Below are positions 7,638 through 16,784 of a DNA stretch of 64,000 nt, piece by piece. Every line of letters begins with the position of its first letter. Position 1 is the first letter of the stretch. Source of the DNA: Prevotella sp. (GTDB lineage Bacteria > Bacteroidota > Bacteroidia > Bacteroidales > Bacteroidaceae); NCBI GenBank assembly GCA_021636625.1, contig JAJWLX010000009.1, positions 1 to 64,000 on the forward strand, given 5' to 3'. Below the pieces are notes generated by a model. The model saw nothing but the letters and a program-made list of their open reading frames with translations, made no database searches and was not told the DNA's origin. A program made the translations under genes and the position numbers.

Positions 7638-8915
7638 ATGGTACTTATTTGTATTTTTTGTTTGGCTTTATATGCCTTTTTTGCAAATTTTTGTACGCAT
7701 TCATTCCAGATGGGTAAATTGTCATTGATCAATGTTTTTACTTACTTTTGGTTGATTGTTGTGACTATGGGAGCCTTTCATTTATATGGTTTGTATCATA
7801 TATCTGATTATGTCTATTTGATAGTTACTGTTGGCAGTGGTTGTTTCGTAGCTGGTTACTATTTATTTGGGTATTTTATTCGTGCAAATAGAGGGGAACA
7901 ACAAGTGAACAATGAATGTATTATTGGCTTTAAACCGACATATTATGTGTTATTGGGATTTGCCATAATATTGATTTGTATGCAAGTTGCTTTGCTTCTG
8001 CCATTAATTCTTCGTTCAGGAATGGCGATAGCTAGACACGAATGGGCGGAAGATCAGACTCTTCATTTAACAGGAGCGTGGGAAATCTTGATTTCATATT
8101 TCGCAAAGCCATTTATAAAAGCTAGTTTGTTCATAATGATTATCTCTCTCTTTCTGTACGGAATTCAGAAAACAAAGATTTGTTTGATGGCATTATTGGG
8201 AATAGTCTATTTCTTTTCTGAGGGAGGACGTTCTTTTATTATGGACTTGTTTTTCGTGTTTTGCTATTTATTCTACTGTTATCGTAAATCTCTAGATGAG
8301 AAAGTTATATCAGCTTTTAAGAAAATTATTCTAGTAGTAGCATTGATGCCTATCTTGGCAACTTTGCAGAGAGGATCTGGTTTAAGTGGAATATTTTATG
8401 GAATATATACCTATTATTGTGGATCTTTACAGTATTTTACGCAACTCTTAGAGACAAAATCTTCTTATTTTGCTGACGACTTGTATGGTATGGCTAGTTT
8501 TCAAGGTTTTGTAAAACCTTTCTTTGGCATACTGAATCAATTAGGTGTAGAAAAGCCAGATTTGTTGAATTCTGCTAATAATTTTATTATTAAAGTACAA
8601 CAACTCAATTTAGTAATTGCACCACAGACAAAGATGAACTATTTTGCATCTTGCTTTGGGTATGCCTATCGTGATGGCAAAATGCTAGGAGTTATTTTTG
8701 ATATGTTTATCTATGGGGCAATGTGTGCTTATGTAGATAAAAAAGAAAGTGATAATATGGCAAGTACAAAATGGTTAGCCATCAAGGTATTGTTCTTTTC
8801 CAATATGTTCTTTTTGATGTCCTATATGCCTTTTTCAAAATATCTAAACGGAATGCTCCTTATATTCATTTTGATAATAGCAAATTCTAAATTGTCTAAA
8901 AAATATTATGTGTAA
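7638..8915 (+). CDS. wzy: Wzy-type polysaccharide repeat-unit polymerase
   Basis: A 425-residue, very hydrophobic protein with about ten or more membrane segments and a larger central periplasmic stretch (LRSGMAIARHEWAEDQTLHLTG and following). It has the EGGRSF-type element seen in O-antigen polymerases of the Bacteroidota. It sits between glycosyltransferases and just before the flippase, where Wzy is expected. Wzy proteins share little sequence, so the call rests on topology, length and context. The last eight bases overlap the next gene. Confidence 0.8.
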   Translation: MVLICIFCLALYAFFANFCTHSFQMGKLSLINVFTYFWLIVVTMGAFHLYGLYHISDYVYLIVTVGSGCFVAGYYLFGYFIRANRGEQQVNNECIIGFKPTYYVLLGFAIILICMQVALLLPLILRSGMAIARHEWAEDQTLHLTGAWEILISYFAKPFIKASLFIMIISLFLYGIQKTKICLMALLGIVYFFSEGGRSFIMDLFFVFCYLFYCYRKSLDEKVISAFKKIILVVALMPILATLQRGSGLSGIFYGIYTYYCGSLQYFTQLLETKSSYFADDLYGMASFQGFVKPFFGILNQLGVEKPDLLNSANNFIIKVQQLNLVIAPQTKMNYFASCFGYAYRDGKMLGVIFDMFIYGAMCAYVDKKESDNMASTKWLAIKVLFFSNMFFLMSYMPFSKYLNGMLLIFILIIANSKLSKKYYV

Positions 8916-9702
8916 AATAAATTTTCAAAAAGTAATTCGTTATATTTTGAGTGGCTATATTTTTGAAAGAAAAGCCATTCTTAAATCCCTTCAGCAGCCT
9001 AATGGGTTTATCCCTTCTGGGAAAACGTATAATTTGCCAAGAATTGCTGTATATACGGTAAGCACTGGTGGATATGATCAAATACGTGAACCGAAATATG
9101 TAGATGTAGGAATAGATTATTTTGTTTTTACCAAGTCAAAGATAAAGCAAAATTCAGTGTGGAAAGTTTTGGATGTTGGGCTAGAATGCCAGAATATGAC
9201 ACCTTTAGAGCAAGCACGATTCGTAAAAACTCATCCACATCTTTACTTTAAAGACTATGACATTAGTATCTTTATTGATGGGAATATTCAAATTTTGAAG
9301 GATATAAAACCATTGATTTTTACAATGATGGATGCTCACAAAAAAATAGCAATTCATAGACATAACTATAGAGATTGCATATTTGATGAAGCACGTATTA
9401 TATGGGCGCAAGGAAGAGCTAAATTTAAAGATATTTTAAGCCAAGTCTTATGTTATAAACGGGAAGGTTTTCCTAGACATTTTGGCTTGTTTGAGACAAA
9501 TGTCATAGTACGTTTTCATAATGATCAAAAGTGTATTGAGGTTATGGAAACCTGGTGGTATGAGATTAATAATAGAACCAAGCGTGACCAGTTGAGTTTT
9601 ACTTATGCATTATGGAAAAATGGGCTAAGCAGTAATTTTGTGATGTCATTAGGTAATTGTTCTAGAAATAGTGAGTATTTTTCAATAGTTAGTCATAAAT
9701 AG
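8908..9702 (+). CDS. Glycosyltransferase, DUF616 (TOD1/MUCI70-like) type
   Basis: The 264-residue soluble protein contains RIAVYTVSTGGYDQIREPKYV, then DYFVFTK, ARFVKTHPHLYFKDYDISIFIDGNIQI and HRHNYRDCIFDEARI. This order (YT..GGYD, then DY..FTD-like, then the SIFIDGN metal-site equivalent) is that of the DUF616 glycosyltransferases found in polysaccharide loci. The acceptor and sugar cannot be told. It overlaps wzy by eight bases and ends two bases before wzx, indicating tight translational coupling in the operon. Confidence 0.75.
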   Translation: MCKINFQKVIRYILSGYIFERKAILKSLQQPNGFIPSGKTYNLPRIAVYTVSTGGYDQIREPKYVDVGIDYFVFTKSKIKQNSVWKVLDVGLECQNMTPLEQARFVKTHPHLYFKDYDISIFIDGNIQILKDIKPLIFTMMDAHKKIAIHRHNYRDCIFDEARIIWAQGRAKFKDILSQVLCYKREGFPRHFGLFETNVIVRFHNDQKCIEVMETWWYEINNRTKRDQLSFTYALWKNGLSSNFVMSLGNCSRNSEYFSIVSHK

Positions 9703-9704
9703 GT

Positions 9705-11225
9705 ATGTCGGTAAATGATAGAACTAAAAATGCAAAGAGAAACATTATATTTGGTCTCATAAATAAGTTCTTTTCTATTTGTATTCCATTCTTGACAAGA
9801 ACATTTTTGATAAAGACAATTGGAAGTGAATATTTGGGAATAGACAGCCTTTTTGTTTCTATTTTACAGATTCTAAATCTTTCAGAACTGGGATTTAGTT
9901 CTGCTGTGGTTTATTGTATGTATAAGCCAATGGCAGAAAATGACCAACCTGCAATTTGTGCTCTATTAAATTTCATCAAGAAAATATATAAATATGTAGG
10001 ACTATTTATCCTAGTAATAGGTTTGTGTTTGACTCCGGCTTTGAGTTATCTGATAAAGGGAAATATACCATCTAACATAAATCTTGTTATAGTATATTGG
10101 GTATTCCTGCTAAATACTGTGGTAAGCTACTTGCTGTTTGGTTACAAAACAGCGTTGTTGAATGCTTCCCAAAGAGTGGATATTATTAGTAATTGTGCAA
10201 GTATAACAAAAGGCCTCCTTGCTGTAGCACAAGGTGTGGCTTTGTATTTGACATATAATTATTATTATTATCTATGTTTACTTCCTCTGTCAACGATAGC
10301 TAATAATATATTATTATATTTCTATGTTAAAAAGCTTTTCCCTGAATATAGGTGTTATGGTACTATTTCGCAGGGTGTAGTAAGTGGCATCAAGAAAAAT
10401 GTAATGGGGTTGTTCGCTACAAAGTTTTGTGGCGGTATGCGCAACTCCATAGAGACACTTAGTGTTTCTGCATTTATTGGTTTGACTTCAACAGCCATAT
10501 ATAGTAATTATTATACGCTCATTTCATCGGTTGCTAGTATTTGTGCAATTATGGTAACGTCTTTGGTTCCTAGTATTGGAAACAGTGTAGTTACAGAAAC
10601 AAAAGATAAGAATTACCAATGGATGAGATCCATTAATTTAATATATATGTGGATGTCAAGTTGTGTTGCAATTTGCCTATTCTCAGGGATTCAGTTATTT
10701 ATGGACCTATGGGTGGGCGAAAAGATGGTATTCCCCAATTATGTAGCTCTTTTGTTTCCTCTCTATTTCTATGTCTTGAGGATGGGTGATGTTAAGGCTA
10801 TTTATCAAGAAGCTACAGGGCTATGGTGGCAAAACCGTTATAGAGCAATTGGAGAAATTATCTTAAATATTATTTTAAATATATGGCTGATTCATATTTG
10901 GGGTGTTTCTGGTGTCGTTATAGCAACTGTCTTTTCTCTACTGATTGTTAATTTTGGTTTGGGAAGTCATATTGTGTTTAAGTATTATTTTAAAAATGGT
11001 AAACTAAAAGAGTATTTCTTGGATCATGCCGTATTTTTGATGTGTACTGTTTTTTCGGGGATAACTATGTATGGTATCTCTCTGGAACTAGGAAACTCTA
11101 TAGCACATTGTATAGTGAAGCTATTATGTAGTGTTTGTATCCCTAGTTTATTGTTATTTTTAGTTTTCCACAAAACAAAGTGCTTTGCTAATTCCATAGA
11201 AATAATTCGCAAAGTGATTAAATGA
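9705..11225 (+). CDS. wzx: Wzx-type oligosaccharide flippase
   Basis: A 506-residue membrane protein with about twelve to fourteen predicted segments, opening NAKRNIIFGLINKFFSICIP and then RTFLIKTIGSEYLGIDSLF, the conserved start of MOP-superfamily polysaccharide flippases. It moves the undecaprenyl-linked repeat unit to the periplasm for Wzy. Its stop codon overlaps the next start (ATGA), so it is coupled to the GT2 gene that follows. Confidence 0.9.
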   Translation: MSVNDRTKNAKRNIIFGLINKFFSICIPFLTRTFLIKTIGSEYLGIDSLFVSILQILNLSELGFSSAVVYCMYKPMAENDQPAICALLNFIKKIYKYVGLFILVIGLCLTPALSYLIKGNIPSNINLVIVYWVFLLNTVVSYLLFGYKTALLNASQRVDIISNCASITKGLLAVAQGVALYLTYNYYYYLCLLPLSTIANNILLYFYVKKLFPEYRCYGTISQGVVSGIKKNVMGLFATKFCGGMRNSIETLSVSAFIGLTSTAIYSNYYTLISSVASICAIMVTSLVPSIGNSVVTETKDKNYQWMRSINLIYMWMSSCVAICLFSGIQLFMDLWVGEKMVFPNYVALLFPLYFYVLRMGDVKAIYQEATGLWWQNRYRAIGEIILNIILNIWLIHIWGVSGVVIATVFSLLIVNFGLGSHIVFKYYFKNGKLKEYFLDHAVFLMCTVFSGITMYGISLELGNSIAHCIVKLLCSVCIPSLLLFLVFHKTKCFANSIEIIRKVIK

Positions 11226-12142
11226 TTATTATGAAAGAAAGAAAACCTGTTGTTTGTGTATTAATGTCATCTTATAATGGTGAGAAATACATTAAGCAAC
11301 AAATTGATAGTATTCTCTCACAAGAAGATGTAGATTTAAAGCTAGTGATTCGTGATGATGGTTCTACTGATGGGACGAGAGATATTATCAGAGAATATTA
11401 CTCTGTTCTGTTAATCGCTGGCGAAAACATTGGGTGTGAGCCAAGTTTTATGGAGCTGTTGCATTTTAGAATAGAGGCGGATTACTATGCTTTTTCAGAC
11501 CAAGATGATGTCTGGCATCCGAGGAAGCTCATATCAGCAATAGAGAATATCCAGCAACATCATTGCGATTTGTCTGTCTGTAATTTAATGATGGTTGATT
11601 CTAATTTAACGAAAATCAATCCTTTGTTCTCTAAAGCTGATATAGATTATAATCAGTTCCTTATGGATCGTTATGCGCAAAGTAATTTGCATGGCTGCGT
11701 GCAAGTTTGGACGAGGAAGCTTCATAATACGATTCAGTCCTATCGTCCTAAGAAAGTTGTGCCTCATGATACTTGGGTTAATGCCATAGCAAATATTGTT
11801 TCCTCTACTTTTGTAGATGAGAATTGCTACATAGATTATAGATTGCATGGGGACAATGTTTCAGGATATACTACTAGTTTTTTGAAAAAAATACCAAAGC
11901 GCTTGAAGTTGTATTTTGGGAAAAAACATCCTCGGCGAGATGTTTTTTGGAAAGAAATATTAGAGAGTGATATTTTACATCTGGGGGCTCAAGATGTTCG
12001 ATATAAGACTATATGCTTAATTGCTTATTACAATAAAGGGCTAGTTAATAAGTTAAGATTATGTTTTAGTTCTTTCTTTAGAGAAATGCCGTTACAATAT
12101 AGATTGCTTTGGTCATTGTGTGTAATTTTAAATAAATACTAA
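11222..12142 (+). CDS. GT2 glycosyltransferase (rhamnosyltransferase-like)
   Basis: A GT-A fold enzyme of 306 residues: VVCVLMSSYNGEKYIKQQID, then LVIRDDGSTDGT, then ADYYAFSDQDDVWHPRKL, whose DQDDVW holds the metal-binding DxD equivalent. The SDQDDVW signature is common in rhamnosyltransferase-like capsule enzymes; the presence of RfbC in the locus fits, but the donor is an inference. The start overlaps the wzx stop by four bases; the ATG at 11231 is a possible alternative. Confidence 0.85.
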   Translation: MIIMKERKPVVCVLMSSYNGEKYIKQQIDSILSQEDVDLKLVIRDDGSTDGTRDIIREYYSVLLIAGENIGCEPSFMELLHFRIEADYYAFSDQDDVWHPRKLISAIENIQQHHCDLSVCNLMMVDSNLTKINPLFSKADIDYNQFLMDRYAQSNLHGCVQVWTRKLHNTIQSYRPKKVVPHDTWVNAIANIVSSTFVDENCYIDYRLHGDNVSGYTTSFLKKIPKRLKLYFGKKHPRRDVFWKEILESDILHLGAQDVRYKTICLIAYYNKGLVNKLRLCFSSFFREMPLQYRLLWSLCVILNKY

Positions 12143-12145
12143 GTG

Positions 12146-13219
12146 ATGAATTTGAAGTGTAATATGAATAAAGATGCTTTCGATGCAGTCTCAAATACAA
12201 TATCTGCCTTACGCTTTCCTTTGGCTGTAATGGTGATAGTTTTACATTGTGGAATCAATGATATGAATTACTCTGCAATAGGATTGGCTGACTTGGATGG
12301 TAATTTTCCTATCTATTGCGTTATAACATGGATTTTGGGTCATTTTATATCTAATGTAGCAGTACCAGTCTTTTTCATCATTTCGGGATTTTTGTTATTC
12401 TATAATGTTGAAAAGTACAATGCTGGTGTTTATGGAAAAAAGATGAAGAAACGTGTAAAATCATTATTGGTTCCTTATCTTTGTTGGAATACGCTATATT
12501 TAGCGCTTTTCTATTTAATAGGGCATGATAATATACTGTTGACTTCAGTTCCTGATATGTTTGCTGATAATGTGTCTATTGGAAAATTTCTATGTATAGC
12601 ATACGTTCGTCCACCAGTAGATGGTCCACTTTGGTTTATAAGAAATCTTTTTTGCATGACGCTAGCAGCACCATTATTTTATTATGTAATCAGCAAAACG
12701 AAATTTTGGATGCCGATTATTCTGTTAATCTTATCGCAGTTTAGCTTAAACTCATTTTTGTTATCGATACTTTGGTTCTCTATCGGAATATCATGTGCTG
12801 TACATAAATTTGATTTCTTCAAATTTTGCAGAATGATGCTTCCTTTTACATCTCTCATTAGCCTGATAGTTTTAGTAGTAGATGTAATCTATTTCAAATC
12901 TGCTAATCAGCATATCTCTGATCATTTTTATATCTTTCGGATTATGCTTGTAATTGGAATAGCGTATTTTCTAGTAGAGAAGAAAAAAGTTTCTATCAAT
13001 AAAAGATTAAATCAATCAACTTTTGTTGTGTACGCATATCACTCAATTCCATCGCAAATGCTTATAGCATTCTTAGTGATGCACTTAAAAACATTTGGAC
13101 AGCTCGGACTCTTTGCAACTTATGTTTTGTCTATATTGCTGTTACTTATGGGGGGGCAGATTTTGAGTATCATTATTCATCAAATCCCTGTATTGCGTAA
13201 ATTATTTGTTGGAAGATAA
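12146..13219 (+). CDS. Membrane acyltransferase (acyltransferase family 3), copy 1; G7 tract near 3' end
   Basis: An about 357-residue integral membrane protein: SALRFPLAVMVIVLHCG with the presumed catalytic His, then VPVFFIISGFLLF, KRVKSLLVPYLCWNTLY and DGPLWFIRNLF, the standard pattern of OafA/WecH-type acyltransferases, which O-acetylate or otherwise acylate polysaccharide at the membrane. The ATG at 12146 is preferred over the GTG at 12143. A run of seven G (13150-13156) is read ATG GGG GGG CAG and keeps the frame open; a change in length would replace only the last 23 or so residues. Two paralogues follow. Confidence 0.85.
   Translation: MNLKCNMNKDAFDAVSNTISALRFPLAVMVIVLHCGINDMNYSAIGLADLDGNFPIYCVITWILGHFISNVAVPVFFIISGFLLFYNVEKYNAGVYGKKMKKRVKSLLVPYLCWNTLYLALFYLIGHDNILLTSVPDMFADNVSIGKFLCIAYVRPPVDGPLWFIRNLFCMTLAAPLFYYVISKTKFWMPIILLILSQFSLNSFLLSILWFSIGISCAVHKFDFFKFCRMMLPFTSLISLIVLVVDVIYFKSANQHISDHFYIFRIMLVIGIAYFLVEKKKVSINKRLNQSTFVVYAYHSIPSQMLIAFLVMHLKTFGQLGLFATYVLSILLLLMGGQILSIIIHQIPVLRKLFVGR
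13150..13156 (+). repeat. Poly-G tract (7 G) in acyltransferase 1
   Basis: Seven G in the context TATGGGGGGGCAG, in frame at present. It is close to the C-terminus, so slippage would give a mild tail change or alter coupling to the next gene. Confidence 0.85.
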
Positions 13220-13229
13220 ATTATATAGT

Positions 13230-14353
13230 ATGCCGGTGAAAGAATCTATAAAGAATACATCAATGAAGACTGATACTTTAAGTTCTGAAGATAAAAAGAC
13301 GATTGATTTGTTGCGCTTTCCTTTAGCCTTATTGGTGTTGTATATACATGCTGATTTGATGACAACAAATTCATCCTCACTAATATCGCCTGATGCAACT
13401 CCGTTTCTTTGGAATGTAGATTATCTTATTTCCAAAATAATTGGAAGTGTAAGTGTTCCTGCTTTTTTCTTAATTTCGGGTTTGCTGTTCTTCAAATATG
13501 GGGGGGCATTAGTATCGAAAATTGGAAACAGAAATGTAAATCAAGATTTAGAAGCTTGTTTGTTCCATATTTGATATGGAATACCATTTTTCTATTGGTA
13601 TTAGCCTTTGCTCAACATTTCTATCCTACCTTGATGGGGCATTCAAAGTTAATTGCTAGTTTTAGCATTTGGGACTTTGTTTTGTGCTTCATTAGTATGG
13701 ATTATGTTATCAATGGCTTTTCTTTACGTCCATTTTTGATTGGTCCGATAGATTTACCATTGTGGTTTATCCGAGATTTGATGATACTGGTAGTTTTGGC
13801 TCCGTTGATTCAGTTCTTGATTCAGCGCTTGGGTAAGTTCTTTATTATGATTCTACTAGGTCTTTGGGTTTTGTGTGTTTTTAAGCATGTTATGTTTATA
13901 GGTTTAAATGGTATATGCTTTTTCTCTATAGGAGCTTACTTTGGAATAGAAAGAATTGGCTTTCGTTATATTAAAAAATACGGCAAACTAGCAATGCTTT
14001 TCTATGTAATAACGATACTTATAGAGATGATATATAAGATGGATTCGCCAGAGGTTTTGAGCAATGTCAATATTCTTTTAGGGGTTGTAGTTTGGATCTA
14101 TTTGTCTAGTTGTTTGGCTAGTCGGATGAAAAGAAATGGTTCATGGCTTTCAAAGTCTTCATTCTTTATCTATGCAAGTCATTATTATGCTGTTATCTTG
14201 TTCATGAGAGCAGCTATAAAAATTACTCCTCAAAATGATGCTATTTTGACACTAGTATATCTATGTGTGCCAATCTCCTTGGGAGTTGTTCTTGCTTATT
14301 TATATAAAATACTCCCTTCTTGTAGTAGAAAAATCCTTACTGGTGGGCGCTGA
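13230..14353 (+). pseudogene. Membrane acyltransferase (family 3), copy 2, split at a G7 tract (probably phase-OFF)
   Basis: The N-terminal frame (13230-13574) gives TIDLLRFPLALLVLYIHAD and VPAFFLISGLLFFKYGG; the C-terminal frame continues as WKQKCKSRFRSLFVPYLIWN and PLWFIRDLMILVV to 14353. Both align with consecutive parts of copy 1. They meet at seven G (13500-13506). With 8 (or 5) G the reading runs KYGG(G)ISIENW and gives a complete enzyme of about 374 residues. The ATG at 13230 is the likely start; 13263 is possible. With 7 G the product stops about 23 residues after the tract, and lacks most membrane segments. Confidence 0.85.
13500..13506 (+). repeat. Poly-G tract (7 G) in acyltransferase 2
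   Basis: Seven G in the context TATGGGGGGGCAT at the exact frame break of the second acyltransferase. Frame ON needs 8 or 5 G. Confidence 0.9.
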
Positions 14354-14387
14354 TTTTGTAAATGTTCAACATATATATAAACTAAAT

Positions 14388-15383
14388 ATGAGTAGAGATT
14401 TAAGTATTGATATGTTACGTTTTGTTGGCTTGAGTTGTATTATATTAGCTCATGTTAATGCACCTTTTTGGCTACACCAATTGAGGTGTTTTGATGTTCC
14501 CTTGATGCTTTTTGTGTCAGGGCTGACATCTTCCCACAAATCCTTCCCTCGGTATTCTGATTATATATTGAAGCGTTGTAAGAGATTGCTGATTCCAACG
14601 TGGAGTTTTTTAATAATATGGTTTGGGGCTAACTACTGTATAGATTTAGTTTCAGATAAGCCATTAATGCATTGGTCTTATATATTAAAGTCTTTTGTGA
14701 TGACAGGAGGACTCTCTTATGTGTGGATAATCAGAGTCTTCTTGCTTATTACGATTTTAACTCCTTTACTTTTAAAAATAGAGAAAAAAGTTAAGTCTGA
14801 TAGGCTACTTTTTGCTATTTTACTGATAATATGGGGGGGCACTTTGGAAGCCTTTGTTGGTATTGAAGAAAATTTTGTAAATAGTAAGATTGTTGGTAAC
14901 GTCATTGAAGAATTTGTGATTACACCTATAGCATATTCAATGTTTTATATATTGGGCATTAGAATGAGATTTTTTGCCTTAATAAAACTTTTGCGTATGT
15001 CTATAGCTTTTACCTTAGTCTGGATATTAGCCCTTGCTATTTACTTCTATACCTTTGGCCTTCCTATAAGTATAGTTCCTGATTTTAAATATCCACCACA
15101 TGCTTATTATGTATGCTATGGTTTATTTGTATGTAGTTGGTTATGGACGTCTAGAAACTTGTTGTCAAAGTTTTTAAATATTAAGTTGTTTCTTTTTATC
15201 GGTCGCAATACGATCTGGATTTATCTTTATCATATTGTTTTGCTTTCAGTTCCCATTGCAATGCACTGGTTTTTGGAATACCTAATGGTTTATGGAGGAG
15301 CAATCTTGTTGTTTTATGCTCAGTATAGAGTGTATCTGAAAGCTAAAGACAAATTTGCTTTTTTCAAATATTTAGTAGGTTGA
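14388..15383 (+). CDS. Membrane acyltransferase (family 3), copy 3; in-frame G7 tract
   Basis: A 331-residue membrane protein beginning MSRDLSIDMLRFVGLSCIIL, then LAHVNAPFW with the His of the family, VPLMLFVSGLTSS, KRCKRLLIPTWSF and SYVWIIRVFLLITI. It is related to the two upstream acyltransferases but more diverged. The ATG at 14388 fits the family's N-terminus. A G7 tract at 14833-14839 is read TGG GGG GGC in the middle of the gene, so it is ON now and one base gained or lost would truncate it. Its substrate (acetyl or other acyl group, sugar position) is not known. Confidence 0.82.
   Translation: MSRDLSIDMLRFVGLSCIILAHVNAPFWLHQLRCFDVPLMLFVSGLTSSHKSFPRYSDYILKRCKRLLIPTWSFLIIWFGANYCIDLVSDKPLMHWSYILKSFVMTGGLSYVWIIRVFLLITILTPLLLKIEKKVKSDRLLFAILLIIWGGTLEAFVGIEENFVNSKIVGNVIEEFVITPIAYSMFYILGIRMRFFALIKLLRMSIAFTLVWILALAIYFYTFGLPISIVPDFKYPPHAYYVCYGLFVCSWLWTSRNLLSKFLNIKLFLFIGRNTIWIYLYHIVLLSVPIAMHWFLEYLMVYGGAILLFYAQYRVYLKAKDKFAFFKYLVG
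14833..14839 (+). repeat. Poly-G tract (7 G) in acyltransferase 3
   Basis: Seven G in the context TATGGGGGGGCAC, in frame, about 45 percent of the way through the gene. Frame ON needs 7, 4 or 10 G. Confidence 0.88.
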
Positions 15384-15427
15384 TCTTTGTAAAGAACATT
15401 GCACGAAATTTAATTTTAAATGTAATC

Positions 15428-16768
15428 ATGGCAGAAAAAGAAGAAAATACAATGTGTCGATTTTTTGAGCCAAATGGTCCCACGTATCATTATGATCATT
15501 CACTCACCATCGGTGAAGTGCAACTTGCAGCAAAGACCATTCGTTCGTTGTTAACGGAAGATCCATGGCGCAATAACACGCATTTAATAAATTGTCCGAT
15601 GCCAATAGAGGCTAATGGGGATTGGAAGAATATTGAAGCCAAGGGGGTAAAGTATAGGTATTACTATTTCTACATCGAAACTCCAAACTTTAGTAGATTG
15701 CAATATCAGCTTGCTAACAATCGACAAATATCTAGCATTGAGGCAAATGTTTATCTCCAAATTGCGCAAAATACATTGCAAAAGATAAAGGATAATAACT
15801 TTATGCCTACATTGCAGGATGCTGATGACTTGGAGCATGCTTTCATCTTTATCAATAATGCCATTTTCTATTATTTCTTTTGGGAGGCAGAGGATGAGGA
15901 TAGGTTTGATTGGAATAAGAAATATTCTCCATGTTTCTTTGACAGGCAGCGTTTCTTGCGGTTTCGAGGAGAACTGATGCCTGATTTGTTCTTGAAAGTT
16001 GATGGGGAAAAGGTAGCTTTGTGCAAACGCTATATGGTGCGAGAGTTTGCTATGCTTGTCAAGTATCTTACTTTTTGGGTGAGTCTCTTGGATGTGGCAA
16101 CTTTTCCTGGACTGCCCCCAAAGTATAAAAAGGTATATGATAACCTCATGGAGTACTTGATGGATCACTATGCCAACATCTTTGTTTATGACGTTGTGGT
16201 TGAGACTAGCCCTATTCGGCAAGCTAATAATACGGCTGACAGAGGCTCAGAAAGTAATACAACACGAGTCAAGATGTTCTTTACCCTTGACAATGATGAT
16301 TCACCTAGATTGCTGAGGTTGGATTTGCCTCATGTTGATTATCCTTATGTGCATTTGAATATAGAGTGTAAGGCGAGGGGTGAGAACGTCCATGTGCGAT
16401 TGTCTGAGGATGAAGAGCAGGCTGGTGAATATGATTCTGTATTTGATAAGTTAGTAGAAACGCTTCGACTTTATAATTTCTTTTCGATAACGAATCGGCA
16501 TACACCGGTATCGGATGACAGGATAGTACTCAAGGAAATGCCATATTGGACGGCCATGTATTTTTATGCTATTGCGGCAAAAGCGTATTTATACTTGGGT
16601 GAAGAGTGTTCAATAATAAGGCATCCAATCATGAAGTATTATAGAGTAGATTTAATCCAGTTGTTGGCGGAAGATGGTATAACTGTTGATGAGACATTAA
16701 AGTTGAATCCTTATGACCTTTTCGATTTAGCCGACGGGGTTATTCGGAAGAACAATATTATTCCTTAA
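15428..16768 (+). CDS. Unrecognised 446-residue cytoplasmic protein in the EPS-1 locus
   Basis: I do not recognise this family. The product (from MAEKEENTM; a start at the ATG 24 bases later is possible) has no signal peptide and no membrane segment. It is rich in aromatic residues (YRYYYFYIET, IFYYFFWEAED). It has a helical C-terminal half with MPYWTAMYFYAIAAKAYLYL. No nucleotide-binding or sugar-transferase motif is seen. It starts 44 bases after acyltransferase 3 and lies upstream of the acetyltransferase, so it is probably co-transcribed with them. It could be a scaffold or a regulator of the decorating enzymes, or cargo carried along; the sequence does not tell. Confidence 0.75.
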   Translation: MAEKEENTMCRFFEPNGPTYHYDHSLTIGEVQLAAKTIRSLLTEDPWRNNTHLINCPMPIEANGDWKNIEAKGVKYRYYYFYIETPNFSRLQYQLANNRQISSIEANVYLQIAQNTLQKIKDNNFMPTLQDADDLEHAFIFINNAIFYYFFWEAEDEDRFDWNKKYSPCFFDRQRFLRFRGELMPDLFLKVDGEKVALCKRYMVREFAMLVKYLTFWVSLLDVATFPGLPPKYKKVYDNLMEYLMDHYANIFVYDVVVETSPIRQANNTADRGSESNTTRVKMFFTLDNDDSPRLLRLDLPHVDYPYVHLNIECKARGENVHVRLSEDEEQAGEYDSVFDKLVETLRLYNFFSITNRHTPVSDDRIVLKEMPYWTAMYFYAIAAKAYLYLGEECSIIRHPIMKYYRVDLIQLLAEDGITVDETLKLNPYDLFDLADGVIRKNNIIP

Positions 16769-16784
16769 TGTAATTAAATCTGTT

